Notes: a model not told the origin generated them from the sequence alone. Counted from the first letter of the stretch, positions 45,001-52,527 are shown. The stretch is DNA of 64,000 nt from Tubiluchus corallicola (GCA_030141605.1 JAQGDQ010000189.1:186001-250000), one strand, 5' to 3'. Translations and numbers: made by a program.

Positions 45001-47516
45001 TTGTGACGTTTGAATTTTGAATGAAACGTAGCAGGTATTCATTTGCGACGTTTGAACTTTGAATGAAGCGGGGCAGGTATTCCTTTGTGACGTTTGAATT
45101 TTGAATGAAATGAAGCAGGTATTCATTTGTCACATTTGAATTTTGAACTTTGTAGAAAACAAGTTTGAAGTTTGATTGAGAAACCTGTGAAAGTCTGATG
45201 TTTGCTAGCACGTCTCACCACTTTTTTTGATGATACCGGCCTTGTGAGCTGTGATACCGCATCTTCCAGTTTAATTCTTCATTTAATGCACAAAATTTAA
45301 TTTTTAGCCATTTGATTTTTAGATGTTTGTTTTTTAAACTTGTGTTTAACAACGGTGAAACAGATGTTTTTATTACAGGCACTTAAAAACACTTATAGTT
45401 AAAACATTACCACTTTATTAAAACGTTTTTATTTACATAGTGAAAATCATGTCAAACGTTTTGACAGAGCTACTGCTGTCATCATCAGTGGTAAATTTTT
45501 ACAAACAAAAATCAGTTCGTGTAGGCAGAGCCTAAAGTATAAAACACTAATTATGTATTTAACAGAAGCCAAATAGGTAATGAATAAGCAGACCAGTAGA
45601 AAAGAAATTCATACAGTAGATTATGCACTAATTATGTATTTGCAAAAAGCCAAATAGGTAATGAATAAGCAGATCAGTAGAAAAGAAATTGATACTGTAA
45701 ATTATGCACTAATTATGTATTTACACAGCCAAATAGGTAATGAATAAGCAGACCAGTAGAAAAGAAATTGATACAGTAAATTATGCACTAATTATGTATT
45801 TACAAAAGCCAAATAGGTAATGAACAAGCAGACCAGTAGAAAAGAAATTGATACAGTAAATTATGCACTAATTATGTATTTAACAGAAGCCAAATAAGTA
45901 ATTTATACATGATTAGTGCATAATGTTCTATACTGTAGGCTTTGCCTATATAAACTTTTTGTGTTTGCAAAAATTTACCACTTATGATGACTGTTGTGTT
46001 TTGTTTCTCTCGGAAGGCTCGTAGAGAAAACCAGAAAACACGTCGTCAAATTAAACTAGTTTATTATGCGAGAATTCTACAACACAAAAGTATGAATGAA
46101 AGCGAAATGTTTACAGTAAATGTGATAATCTGGAAATGTTAGAGTGTCTGAGAATCCGAGTATACAGGAGAATGAGAGAATGTGCTTCAGCGGCAAGCTC
46201 CGCCTTATATATCAGTGCCAAGGAATATTCTAGAAAGAAACTTCTAGAAAATTCTACAAGGTAAGACGTAATTCTACTACGCTATGGAACATTCTTCAAT
46301 GTTCTATTTAATTCTAATAGATGCCATCGATCTCCACAATAATGACAGCAGTAATCCTATCGAAACGTTTGACATTTTTTAAATTAAAAATTTTAATAAA
46401 GTTGTGACGTTTTAACCTATAAAATAGTTTTAATTGCAAAAATTGAAGAGTAAGAAACAACTTGAAACAGAATTTGATACAGTAAATGATGCATCACTGA
46501 TATTAGATTTTTTAGATTTAATAGTTTTGTTTCAAACTTTACAAAGTTCATATACACATCACTAATTAATACAAATAATACAATAAATTATGACACACAA
46601 CAATGACACAAATAACAATTAACGATATAACAAACTACGCCAATGACGTCTAATTACAGAAGTAAAGTTTGCATCACTGTTTAAAATGTTCTTGCTTATA
46701 AAATTTTCACTCTTATTCAGCCTGACGTATAAACTGTATGCACATTTTCTGTGAATCACATCAAAATAAATAATATTAAGTCTAGTAGAAATATATCTGG
46801 TGCTCGAATCATATGAAAAGTTAAACAGCTTCCGTGTTGATACATTATATGCAACCTTGAGTTTGCTAAGATTGTAAGAATAAAAATGTTTCCAAGTGGA
46901 CATACAATAAAAAGTAGTGCAGTAAGCATTAAACAATTGTCTCTTCAACTGAGGCTATCTTGTATTAAATCTGTGGTTTCCTAAATTTTTGTAAGTGGTG
47001 TTGATAAGGCATTGGAAAAGTAGTGTTTTAATCGTACTGTTCAGCTGAGTCATTGCTATTATTAGAGAGATGATTCAGCTGATATCTGTAGTGATAGTGA
47101 CACAACACTGCATTTTCAGTAGCAGAGTGATAGTGGACTGGTGTTGTAAGAATATCCATTTTATTTGTATATTAAGAGATTTCTGCTTTTGTGCATTAAC
47201 TGTTTTTCCTAGGCCAGTATGCCCATTCACGTGTACCTTTTGTAGATAAACTAAACGTACAAGAAGGTGGCAACTAGCATTCTCACAAACAAAATGTTAA
47301 AATGACTGCTAAAATTTATTCGAATCGCAGAGCTGGTTTGTTGTGCCGGAACTTGCTCATTTCTTTGTTTAGCTTTTTTTTTGGAGTGTGGTCTCGTTGA
47401 ACTGCCTAGAGTTTTATCATAATTGGAGGAATGTTGTTCATGTTTTTGTGTAGGGCGTTACAGCAAAAAAGCTGGAAGACGTCTCAAAACCCATGGAAGA
47501 TACGCCTGCAAGTTAA
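20583..47516 (+). CDS. NASP: NASP histone H3-H4 chaperone (N1/N2, Sim3-like)
   Basis: NASP binds H3 and H3-H4, keeps the soluble histone pool and feeds chromatin assembly in the nucleus. Fourteen coding exons with matching phases: 20583-20632, 21032-21145, 23440-23558, 24813-24884, 26339-26440, 27249-27505, 30428-30572, 32140-32230, 37225-37322, 38289-38327, 39479-39618, 42750-42833, 44480-44614 and 47454-47516; 502 aa, TAA at 47514. Residues about 18-94 form the first TPR ([20 protein letters not shown]-like; the exact text is [20 protein letters not shown]). Residues 95-238 are a Glu/Lys-rich acidic insert, the histone-binding tract. Residues 239-350 are the SHNi-TPR repeats ([33 protein letters not shown]). 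Residues 350-405 are helical and charged ([20 protein letters not shown]). [15 protein letters not shown] near 430-444 plus KKAKQE is the bipartite NLS seen in vertebrate NASP. Exon 12 has an internal donor-like GTAAGA that would drop VRKK. An AATAAA at 47877 may end the transcript. Length is close to somatic NASP. Confidence 0.95.
21442..22666 (+). mobile_element. Long-inverted-repeat element in NASP intron 2
   Basis: CACTCATAGAAACCCCATAT at the left (21442) is exactly complemented by ATATGGGGTTTCTATGAGTG at the right (ending 22666). The similarity runs inwards, for example CCATGGCAA against CTGCCATGG. It encloses the R2 copy, which must be a later insertion. No transposase. Confidence 0.75.
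21785..22307 (-). mobile_element. R2 element, copy B (inverted)
   Basis: Ends GGATGAGAAT and ATTCTCATCC. The inside matches copy A at 1874-2390 in reverse order, including CTGACCGCTAGTTGGCAGGC and GTAAATCGCGTGAATT. Confidence 0.75.
23632..23960 (+). repeat. 43-bp tandem array, about 8 units
   Basis: Units run GTGACCTGCACGTTACTAGA then GTACGGTTCTCACTAGATCTGAT with few changes. It begins about 75 bases after NASP exon 3, inside intron 3. Confidence 0.92.
24060..24210 (+). repeat. Dispersed repeat R5, copy in NASP intron 3
   Basis: Contains GCTGCTAAAACTGTTACTAT and GTCGCTGGAACTGTGAAAAG. The same sequence follows both DTL genes (51190-51440, 62250-62500) and stands alone at 58685-58950. Confidence 0.65.
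27620..27960 (+). repeat. Tandem duplication of about 150 bp in NASP intron 6
   Basis: Two copies share GACCAGACGTCACGTGTTGT, ATAAAATAATGCATGTTTTC and TGTATGGTACATGTA. Confidence 0.7.
28843..29263 (+). mobile_element. pogo/Tc1-like MITE beside a (TA)n run
   Basis: Left end AGTCAACACTCGTTAAACCG then GAC; the right end is complementary to CAGTCGACCCTCGTTAAACC then GGAC. Both ends are flanked by TA-rich sequence, the left by a long (TA)n tract at about 28815-28842. Open frames inside are not transposase. Confidence 0.75.
29433..30100 (-). repeat. Dispersed repeat R4, copy B (inverted)
   Basis: The complement matches 14058-14572 and also ends in a (TA)n run (about 30098-30110). It is longer than copy A by about 150 bases in the middle (29845-29990). 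Located in NASP intron 6. Confidence 0.7.
31490..31935 (+). mobile_element. hAT-like MITE in NASP intron 7
   Basis: CAGGGTTCCCAAGATCAGGG at the left, and the complement of CAGGATTCCCACAGA at the right. The AAxTCxGGGAAA words repeated inside are typical of a widespread animal hAT family. No clear 8-bp target duplication. Confidence 0.55.
32280..32420 (+). repeat. Dispersed repeat R6, copy A
   Basis: GGGCTGTAGCAAGCAGGCGA then TCAATAAAATAGTG and CACCAGACTAAGCTACTCAA recur with few changes at 60110-60210, upstream of the second DTL gene. Function unknown. Confidence 0.65.
32530..33860 (+). repeat. Minisatellite of TGTACCAAACTTTCT-type units, split by a LINE fragment
   Basis: About 50 loose copies of a 14-16 bp unit (TGTACCAAACTTTCCT, TGTACCTAACTTTTCT and similar), decaying towards 33860. 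Bases 32934-33530 are a foreign insertion. Several open frames on both strands are by-products of the repeat. Confidence 0.88.
32934..33530 (+). mobile_element. 5'-truncated non-LTR retrotransposon (LINE), 3' end
   Basis: The frame from about 32935 to 33290 encodes the usual C-terminus of a LINE reverse-transcriptase protein: [14 protein letters not shown], then [20 protein letters not shown] and [10 protein letters not shown] before TGA. The 3' end reads GGCAAATAAAGATTTTACTA followed by a short (CTA)n tail, as in CR1/L2/Jockey-like elements. Minisatellite units resume on both sides, so it was inserted into the array. The bulk of the reverse transcriptase is absent. Confidence 0.8.
34462..36495 (+). 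CDS. Ankyrin-repeat cGAS-like receptor (Mab-21 nucleotidyltransferase), cut by in-frame TGA
   Basis: Intronless 677-codon frame in NASP intron 8, same strand. Residues about 35-340 are ankyrin repeats ([55 protein letters not shown]). From about 410 a Mab-21/cGAS nucleotidyltransferase begins: GSSACG at 439-444, then the catalytic E452-F-D454 within [11 protein letters not shown], as in cGAS KI..P.EFD, and the third acidic residue D534 in ISVDVTP. The catalytic triad is therefore intact. No cGAS-type zinc thumb was recognised. cGAS-like receptors sense RNA or DNA and make cyclic dinucleotides that activate STING; the ligand and product here are unknown. The frame stops at TGA 36493 inside the C-terminal helical lobe, but the same frame continues the domain to 36831. 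Upstream, CTGCTACCTGACTAAAATAT then TACAG at 34437 is a good 3' splice site, so the true start may follow a leader exon. The frame is open from 34444 but the first ATG is 34462. Confidence 0.88.
   Translation: MEKIEELIYSVSDANQKLELETLLTGYQFAHLGADRTQRLNNLLHAATYFNMPEHVDELLNRGAEIESLSPITKKRSEGGTPLGVACCLGHTSLVEQLIKRGADINCLSRSNGWSPLTIAASQGHTEICEMLLFHGAEVDGFPEKYKIRPIQHASQEGHTEIVKLLIKYGAKIDEDPYISVDGHPPLHAAAFQGQFGTLFLLLKGANVFYADINGNIALHLAARQGNVHCAALLIFAGSDILAENNDGETPLSIACMKGRLDVLELTYKNILERYSHKVVRQIVNERYTGGSLIHLACQTAHLSAQSVDVVKYLTDVGVHTETLNESHETAYDMCIRRAYEKALNQNYKQIAGLFLSYRYFQMWQEVSSELSVTKDDETVSKNICGMTPQDLVSMPGLGTISNVEEFDYIRTIIRKLLGAVSRILYETHRIRFVPILVGSSACGVKIGQPDEFDFFVVVQYDKLHGDFTADLRKLKETFSQSLCRAVATGLQEEEFKEKIVPNSFPHVVEWNKVCTCLKLCVLLPNKKIAISVDVTPCAEEEGVPKNANDKWPEDVNSYHYVLKPVESKTKVEPAFAVAECGFIENLDNNHKMVLILIKVLVKPVLYSCNKEIHLYPSHLASTFHSCLVSADVNLPELYRGIKYQPDKVIDSYMIKVAFLHEVVTTIDGWGTENLKA
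36496..36831 (+). pseudogene. C-terminal lobe of the ankyrin-cGLR, beyond the in-frame TGA
   Basis: Same reading frame as the gene above (36544 is a whole number of codons from 34462). It encodes [20 protein letters not shown] and [11 protein letters not shown], which corresponds to the last part of the Mab-21 domain (in cGAS, the segment around YFLQCLRTEKLENYFIPEFN), then a Lys/Glu-rich tail ending TGA TAA. No frameshift separates the two parts, only one stop codon. The piece could be a lost tail of a pseudogene, a readthrough extension or the result of a sequencing error. An internal ATG at 36544 alone would make a 95-residue fragment without a fold of its own. Confidence 0.75.
36940..37120 (+). 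repeat. Dispersed repeat R7, copy behind the ankyrin-cGLR
   Basis: Contains AATTTCAACTGTCCAGTCAC, TTGGCCTCAAGTAGC and GCGCGGTCCTGAAAGAGTTA. The same order appears at 59960-60400, and its right part at 49065-49110, in front of the two DTL genes. Confidence 0.65.
37520..38131 (+). mobile_element. R3 element, copy B, with internal tandem triplication
   Basis: The right end GTCCGGCAAACCGAGATATG then AGT matches other R3 ends. Inside, about 85 bp (ACACTAGGCGCTACGTATCA ... TCTAGTACGCGCTTCTCCT) is repeated three times between 37585 and 37840. The left end is blurred. Located in NASP intron 9. Confidence 0.65.
39035..39068. repeat. (AT)n microsatellite
   Basis: Pure AT dinucleotides in NASP intron 10, next to about 350 bases of very AT-rich sequence without other features. 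Confidence 0.9.
39900..40040 (+). repeat. AC/A-rich minisatellite
   Basis: Repeats of CACCCAAAAAACACACAAAC with small changes, directly left of the 53-bp array. Open frames on both strands (Cys/Phe/Val or Lys/His/Thr repeats) are artefacts. Confidence 0.9.
40043..42275 (+). repeat. 53-bp satellite-like array, about 42 units
   Basis: Units are near identical: GGGCAGTGTGCCTCAAGAAA, GTACAGCTATTGCATGTAAT, TTGTGCAGTTATT. Variant positions (GTGTGCC/GTGTGTC, TTGTGCAG/TTGTACAG, GTTATT/GTTCTT) come in runs and mosaics, as expected from local unit exchange. It fills most of NASP intron 11. Confidence 0.96.
42425..42749 (+). repeat. 45-46 bp array ending in the NASP exon 12 3' splice site
   Basis: Seven units starting AGTCGACTATTAGC at 42426, 42471, 42516, 42562, 42607, 42653 and 42698. 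Each carries a branch-point-like ATTAATCAAC, a pyrimidine tract CTATCTTTCTTCC and, in most, TTAG. The last unit runs into TTTTTTGCAG at 42740-42749, the acceptor of exon 12. Confidence 0.93.
43851..44283 (+). mobile_element. R3 element, copy C
   Basis: Left end TACACTCATATTTCGGTTTG; right end complementary to TACACGTACATCTCGGTTTG. TA lies at both borders. Noncoding, in NASP intron 12. Confidence 0.75.
44600..45140 (+). repeat. 42-bp array repeating the NASP exon 13 5' splice site 13 times
   Basis: The end of exon 13 (AATGAAGCGGAGCAG) and the following intron bases (GTATTCATTTGTGACGTTTG) form one unit. The exon/intron junction recurs at 44611, 44653 and so on to 45115, exactly every 42 bases, 13 times. 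Twelve keep AGCAG or GGCAG before GTATT; the seventh has GCGG. In the sense frame each unit has a stop after VFICDV, so it is not coding. Long open frames on the complement (223 and 217 codons) are artefacts of a unit divisible by three. Confidence 0.95.
45540..45905 (+). repeat. About 80-bp tandem array, 4-5 units
   Basis: Units contain ACTAATTATGTATTTACAAA, GCCAAATAGGTAATGAATAA and GCAGACCAGTAGAAAAGAAA. It lies between the inverted copies of the Penelope-like motif. Confidence 0.88.
45992..46338 (+). mobile_element. Insertion with heat-shock elements (solo-LTR-like)
   Basis: A 347-bp block starting TGTTGTG and ending CTCCACA, flanked by ATGATGAC (45984-45991) and ATAATGAC (46339-46346), a near-exact target duplication. 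Its removal restores a continuous copy of the surrounding repeat. Inside, 46223-46254 reads GAATATTCTAGAA then TTCTAGAAAATTC, two three-box heat-shock elements, with TTATATA just before. TG...CA ends suggest a solo LTR, but an 8-bp duplication is unusual for one. Confidence 0.6.
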
Positions 47517-48032
47517 ACAGTTTTCTGGCAAAACTACTAGACTTTGGAACATCGAGACTGACCCGGTTACCTCTACAATTGCACCAACGCCAACAACTTC
47601 AGAAGACCTTAGTTTTTTGTATTTGTAAAATAATTGTGCTGACATTCATTTGTTAAAACCTTCTCCTGAAATGCACAATGTTGATCTGACGTAGGATTTG
47701 TAGTAAATTTGATACATTCCAGTTTTCTGTCTTATGTCATGTGGTAGACTATTTATTAGTAATCTTGTATAAATAATGTAATTTCAGTGGTTTTGTTTCT
47801 TGAATTTGTTTTCTACCAATAATGAATTTATTTATTAATCTCGAAAATACAAGTTGAAATGGAAACATGATATTCAAATAAATTTGTAGTAAAATATTTT
47901 GTTGGTATATAACTGTCTTTCGTCTTGTTGAAATCGAAACAAAACTTGTTAATAGTTTCTTACTCTGTGTGTGGAGGAGTTTTGAATGTGTGATGCTTGG
48001 GTCTGTTATCTGAAGTGATCTGGTTATTCTAC

Positions 48033-48385
48033 TAGGGGTGAGCATCGAACGTTCGAGTTCGAACATTCGAATCGAATTCGATTAGAACGAGTTTGTTTAG
48101 TTCGAACTCGATTTGAATCCAAAAAATAAATTCGAATAATTCAGCACTTCAATCACAAATGTTCCTGATCATTGAAACATCATGCAATTAGCATAATTTA
48201 GCTGTGATTTATCCACACAATTTTAAAGAAATTACTAGTTTTATTGCAGAACAAAATCTAGTGATATGCATGTTCGTTGTAAGACTAATTTTTACTGGTG
48301 GTTCGAAAATCGTTCAATCTCAATTCGAAACACTGAAGTTCGGTTCGATTCGAATTCGCTTTCTGGTAGAGAATGCTCACCCCTA
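48033..48385 (+). mobile_element. hAT-like MITE between NASP and DTL
   Basis: Inverted ends TAGGGGTGAGCAT / ATGCTCACCCCTA. Flanks TATTCTAC (48025-48032) and AATTCTAC (48386-48393) match at 7 of 8 bases. The inside is rich in TTCGAA-type palindromes. Confidence 0.87.
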
Positions 48386-48613
48386 AATTCTACTCTTAAA
48401 ACGCTATTAGTATGTCAGAATTATTAATAAAAAATAAATATACAAGAAATAAAGTCCAAATTTTTAAATGTTAAGTTTTATTATTTTTCTCTATTAATAA
48501 TTTAACTCAATTATACAACTGTCGTTTTCCGAACTCTTAAATAAAATGTGTCGTGGAGAGTGCGCAACGGATTTTTGAATGAGATTTTTCTTCCTAGATG
48601 GCGAAACGAAACC

Positions 48614-48621
48614 GGCGGGAA
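48614..48621. promoter_or_regulatory. E2F-like site upstream of DTL copy A
   Basis: GGCGGGAA within GAAACCGGCGGGAAAGTG, about 620 bases before the start codon and about 90 bases left of the point where similarity to DTL copy B begins. DTL/Cdt2 is E2F-controlled in other animals. The position is plausible for a promoter if a 5' UTR intron exists: 3' splice-site-like TTATTTCAG and TTTTTTAG lie 60-75 bases before the ATG. Confidence 0.5.
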
Positions 48622-48706
48622 AGTGCTTACAGTAAAATAAGTAAATAGCAGTGAAATAATGTGGGACATTTAGGCATGATTTCGTTTCAATTTTTGTTAC
48701 TACAGC

Positions 48707-51600
48707 TTAAGTACCTTTGCATTATGCATTTTTAAAACAACGGAGGGTGTAGTAAGTTACATTTTTCAGGAAAAATATTCTGTTAATGTTATTACGTAGT
48801 ATATGACTTGTCAGTAAATTGGATTAGTGTTTGTAGGCTGAGGCAAATCGTGTCACCCCAGTATTTATTATAGTTGCATCTGTCTTCTCAGTGCTTCATG
48901 TCGTATGTGCTGTTTTGTTATTTTTGTTTTATTTATTTTTTGAAATTCGGACAAATAAGGACTAGGAAATATTCTATTCTGTTCAAATGGATCTAACAAA
49001 ATATTGGCTAATTTTACAACAAGTAGTAATAAAGTGTAACATACAAACGACTCTTACAAGACCTATTCTGAATGGTGCCGTCCTGAAGGAGTTGGTCTTT
49101 AATTATTTTGACTGATGCTTTAGTTAATGTCTTCCATTTATAAAATAATGATTTAAAATTTATTTCAGTTTTTTAGCTCATTAAGTGGGATAGTTCCATT
49201 TGCCAGCAACAAACTCTAAAGCAGACTCATAAAAAAATGTCGAGATATCTGCAAAGCATTCCCGTGCAGACCTGTGCGAGGCAGCTCCATGGTAGGACGT
49301 CCTCAATATCCATATATTCAATGTTGGGCAGTTTCACTAGCTGTGCTGCTGACAATCATGCATTTCAGGGGTATGACTTCGAAATGGCTCCTCCTTTCGT
49401 CTGCAAGTTTTCGAGAACAGATCCGCACGTTTTTGTACTTGCCAACGAGGAAGGTACAGTGCACCTGTACGACAGCAACCTTCCAGGTGAAGCTAGTTTA
49501 ATAAGGACGTGGTCTGCTCATTCGAATGCAGTGTTCGATGTATCATGGATGCCGGGCGAATCAAAGCTTGTCACAGCATCAGGAGATCAGAAATGCATCT
49601 TATGGGATGTTACCACTAATGCACTTCTGGCCACATTGAAAGGTCACGTGTGCAGCGTAAAATCTGTAGATTTTTGTCGCGACGACAGAAATGTTTTGGC
49701 AACCGGATCGAGAGACGGAAACGTCATGATCTGGGATCTGCGAGTGAATAACAGCGGTGGATTTCATCGAGCCATGAAAGTCATTGCGAATGCACACGTG
49801 ACCCAGGAACGTGATGTCAGATCTGCACAGAACTCTAAAAAACGAAAACGTACTGCCGAATTTAAACCACATAGCGTCACCTCGGTCGCTTTTCAAAACG
49901 ACCACATGTTGTACTCGTCCGGCGCAATTGATGCAACGATAAAAGGCTGGGACTTGCGGACAGGTTACTACACCCACTTTCCAAAGTACCTGTTTCCTTA
50001 TTGTGGTAGAGGTGATCGCAGACGTGGTTTCTCACACATCATGTTCAATTCCGGATATACGAAACTTGTCGCTAACTGCATGGATAACGTGATCTATGTT
50101 TACGACTGCATCACTTTTTCGAGTGAACCCATCGCAAGGTTTGCCGGCCATTTGAACTCTTCGTTTTACGTGAAGTCCGCATTATCTCCGGAAGATCAAT
50201 TTCTGGTAACCGGATCCGGAGACGGCAATGCGTACATTTATGATTTCTCCAGACCTCGTGCAGTTCCATACGTTTTACAAGGTCATGAAGCGGAAGTGAC
50301 TGGCGTCACCTGGTGTCCAACTGACATCACGAAAATGGTTACATGTGGAGATGACACAACGATGATGTGGCGTCTGTCTCGCCAGCCGCATTCGCACCTG
50401 GACCTTGCAGGAACGGCAAAGAAGAGCGAAATTCCTTCAGGACGAATCAGTTGGCAACCTCTAAACACCCACACTGAGCTGGAGAAAACACCTAAGAAAC
50501 CGGTTCCGAAAACTAGAGCAGCATCTGCCGTTTGTTCAAGTCCGTTAAAAGAGAACAGTGGCAACATTGCAAAAGCGAGTGAATGTGCCAAATTCGGCGA
50601 CAAAGTGTGTGAATACTCGCAATCTCCAACGGCCAATTTACCAAATTCAGTTCTAGATGGTATGGGAGCACCACACGCTCAAGCGCATGTCAGTGAGAAA
50701 AAATCGGCTGCACAAAACTGGTTGAGAACTCTAAGCTTGAAAAAGCAAAAGGAGAACGGTTGTGAGAAGCGAAGAGGAAACGTGACGCCCAAATCGATCA
50801 TTCCGTCACCAAGCTTCTCAAAGACGAAGCGAAGGAGACGTTCTACTACAAATTGCAAAACACTGTTATCCTATTTTAATGCTGACCAAAACTCAAAACC
50901 TAAAACAAGCTAGTGAGCATTTTATAACATTTCAAAAACTATTTATTTTCTTAAAACTCGTTTGCGTGACTCACTCAGTGTTTTCACGGTCTTGTTGTGT
51001 GTATGGCCAGTTGCTGTAGATCAGAGGTTAAGTGTACCACAGCAATGCATCTTAAGTACAATCGTCACATGAGTTGTGGGTATAGCAAAGCCTTCTGCCG
51101 CATTAGTTCGGAAACTAACGTAACATGGAGTTTACTTAGTTATACATTAGTCTGTAGGTAAAGTGATTTACTAGCAGGATGTTGCTTAGCAGTAAGAAAA
51201 AATGAACTAAGTTAGGTTCTAGCTAGCTGTTAAAACTGTTATTATTAAAATAGGATGGGCTGCGATCCGTTATCAAGTGTACAGAAATGGGTTGTCTGGT
51301 ACACTTAACCTTTTCCCGATCATCGTCAATCGCTGGAACTGTGAAAATACTTACTGTGCAGGTTTTAAAAGTGCAAAGTAACTGTTTAGGTTTGTTTTAC
51401 TATTTTGTGAAAAGAGACGTGGATCAAAACGAATAATCTTGCTCAGAACTTTTCCTCTATAGGACGTTCACTTATCCCACTTTGGCTTTAAAATTACTCA
51501 ATATCCCTCTACTGTGACTTTTAATTTAGATTATAAATTAAGGTTTATCTTCATTGATACAAAATTTAAAGCAAAAAACACAAAAGTCCAACAGTCATTT
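48707..51600 (+). repeat. Segmental duplication, copy A (DTL-A block)
   Basis: Similar to 59087-62610 in direct orientation, from CCTTTGCATTATGCATTTTT on the left to CAAAATTTAAAGCAAAAAAC on the right, including 5' and 3' flanks as well as the gene. Copy A has about 100 bases after the stop (50917-51010) that copy B lacks. Confidence 0.88.
49237..50913 (+). CDS. DTL: DTL/Cdt2 (denticleless), CRL4 substrate receptor, copy A
   Basis: Cdt2 is the WD40 receptor of the CRL4 ubiquitin ligase that destroys Cdt1, p21 and Set8 when they are bound to PCNA on DNA. This intronless 558-residue protein has a WD40 propeller over about 55-385: VLANEEGTVHLYD, WMPGESKLVTASGDQKCILW, NVLATGSRDGNVMIWDLR, DQFLVTGSGDGNAYIYDF, EVTGVTWCPTDITKMVTCGD. 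Two WDxR (DWD box) motifs at 166-169 and 238-241 are the DDB1-docking signature. A basic KKRKR at 201-205 sits in the loop between them, where human DTL also has a basic segment. The C-terminus has KTLLSYFNADQ (541-551), matching the terminal PIP box of vertebrate Cdt2 (RKICTYF), which binds PCNA. It is shorter than human DTL (730 aa) because the disordered tail is compact. With intact motifs this is the likelier ancestral copy. Lack of introns would suit a retrocopy, but no poly(A) scar was seen. Confidence 0.94.
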   Translation: MSRYLQSIPVQTCARQLHGRTSSISIYSMLGSFTSCAADNHAFQGYDFEMAPPFVCKFSRTDPHVFVLANEEGTVHLYDSNLPGEASLIRTWSAHSNAVFDVSWMPGESKLVTASGDQKCILWDVTTNALLATLKGHVCSVKSVDFCRDDRNVLATGSRDGNVMIWDLRVNNSGGFHRAMKVIANAHVTQERDVRSAQNSKKRKRTAEFKPHSVTSVAFQNDHMLYSSGAIDATIKGWDLRTGYYTHFPKYLFPYCGRGDRRRGFSHIMFNSGYTKLVANCMDNVIYVYDCITFSSEPIARFAGHLNSSFYVKSALSPEDQFLVTGSGDGNAYIYDFSRPRAVPYVLQGHEAEVTGVTWCPTDITKMVTCGDDTTMMWRLSRQPHSHLDLAGTAKKSEIPSGRISWQPLNTHTELEKTPKKPVPKTRAASAVCSSPLKENSGNIAKASECAKFGDKVCEYSQSPTANLPNSVLDGMGAPHAQAHVSEKKSAAQNWLRTLSLKKQKENGCEKRRGNVTPKSIIPSPSFSKTKRRRRSTTNCKTLLSYFNADQNSKPKTS

Positions 51601-52527
51601 GATGACGAATTTATTAATTAGGGTACAAGTTACACAAATTTTATTTGTGTTAATCATTTGTGCACTTAGCCAAGTCGCATCCTATTTACATTTCGTTTCT
51701 ATTTTTACGAATTCAGTTATAAAAAATCTTATCCAATTTCTATAGCCACTGTATAAGTTTCCACACGTACATAGGTTTTAACAATAATTAGGAACACAAG
51801 ATGTTCTACTTTTTTCAAAGTTACGTTTCATTAAGTTTTGTTTCTTCATTTTCTCAGTTTACCTAAATATACAGCATCCGTTTATAGTTCACAGACAAAT
51901 ATACACCATCTTGAGGCAAGTTAAATAAAAACTTACGCACCACATAGCTTGACCATCATAGCAATAATTTATAAACGCGTATAATACAGGTCTCTATAAT
52001 ACAAACAATGATAACATTCACTACAGTGAGCATGTACATAATAAACATGTAATCAGTCACATTTGTTTTCTAAGCAAAAAAACGTTGAAATAAATGAAAA
52101 AGAAACACGAGGAAATAAAGGAGAATAAATAAGATTTAGCAAATGTTCATTGTGTGACATACTAACAGAACAAATCGACTCTCGTTTGCAGGAGGTACTG
52201 TGAAAATTTACTAACCAAATACAAAAGAATTAATGAAACTATTAAAAAATCGCCAGGGAATCAGTCACAATTAACCCCCCGCCTCCCAAAATGAAAGGTC
52301 AGTACAACTTCAGTTTATCAGCAAAATTTTCTAAAACTGAATGAATTTCTAAAAATGAAAGACGATTGATGCAAAAATCGCACTAGATAATAATGGTCGG
52401 CCACAAAATTCCAGCAGGACGCAGCAGTTGGTCTACTATTGCAAAAGCCAAAAAAGCGAGGGTTAACAATGAACGTGGTACGCTGTCTGCTACGTCAAAT
52501 AAAATAACGATAATAATTAAATTAATC
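50914..52527. other. Spacer between DTL-A and FAM162-A
   Basis: Holds the DTL-A 3' flank with an R5 repeat (51190-51440), then AT-rich sequence. The FAM162-A 3' UTR must occupy its right part. Nothing else recognised. Confidence 0.5.

Larger units (their letters stand above)
45420..46440. mobile_element. Penelope-like / hammerhead-like repeat pair, inverted, in NASP intron 13
   Basis: On the complement at about 45495-45455, CTGATGA is followed by a perfect hairpin TGACAG-CAGTAGCT-CTGTCA and then AAACGTTTGAC. On the plus strand the same motif (ATGATGAC ... AGCAGTAATCC ... CGAAACGTTTGAC) lies at 45983-46378, split by an insertion. Both are followed by AATAAA-like ends (TTTTAATAAAG). CTGATGA-hairpin-GAAA is the hammerhead core, a feature reported in Penelope-like elements; no reverse transcriptase is present. 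The assignment is tentative. Confidence 0.4.

Noticed and set aside
44455-45211. Open frames of 223 and 217 codons on the minus strand with 14-residue repeats
   Set aside because: They exist only because the 42-bp unit is divisible by three and lacks stops in two frames; the array is the duplicated NASP exon 13 splice border.
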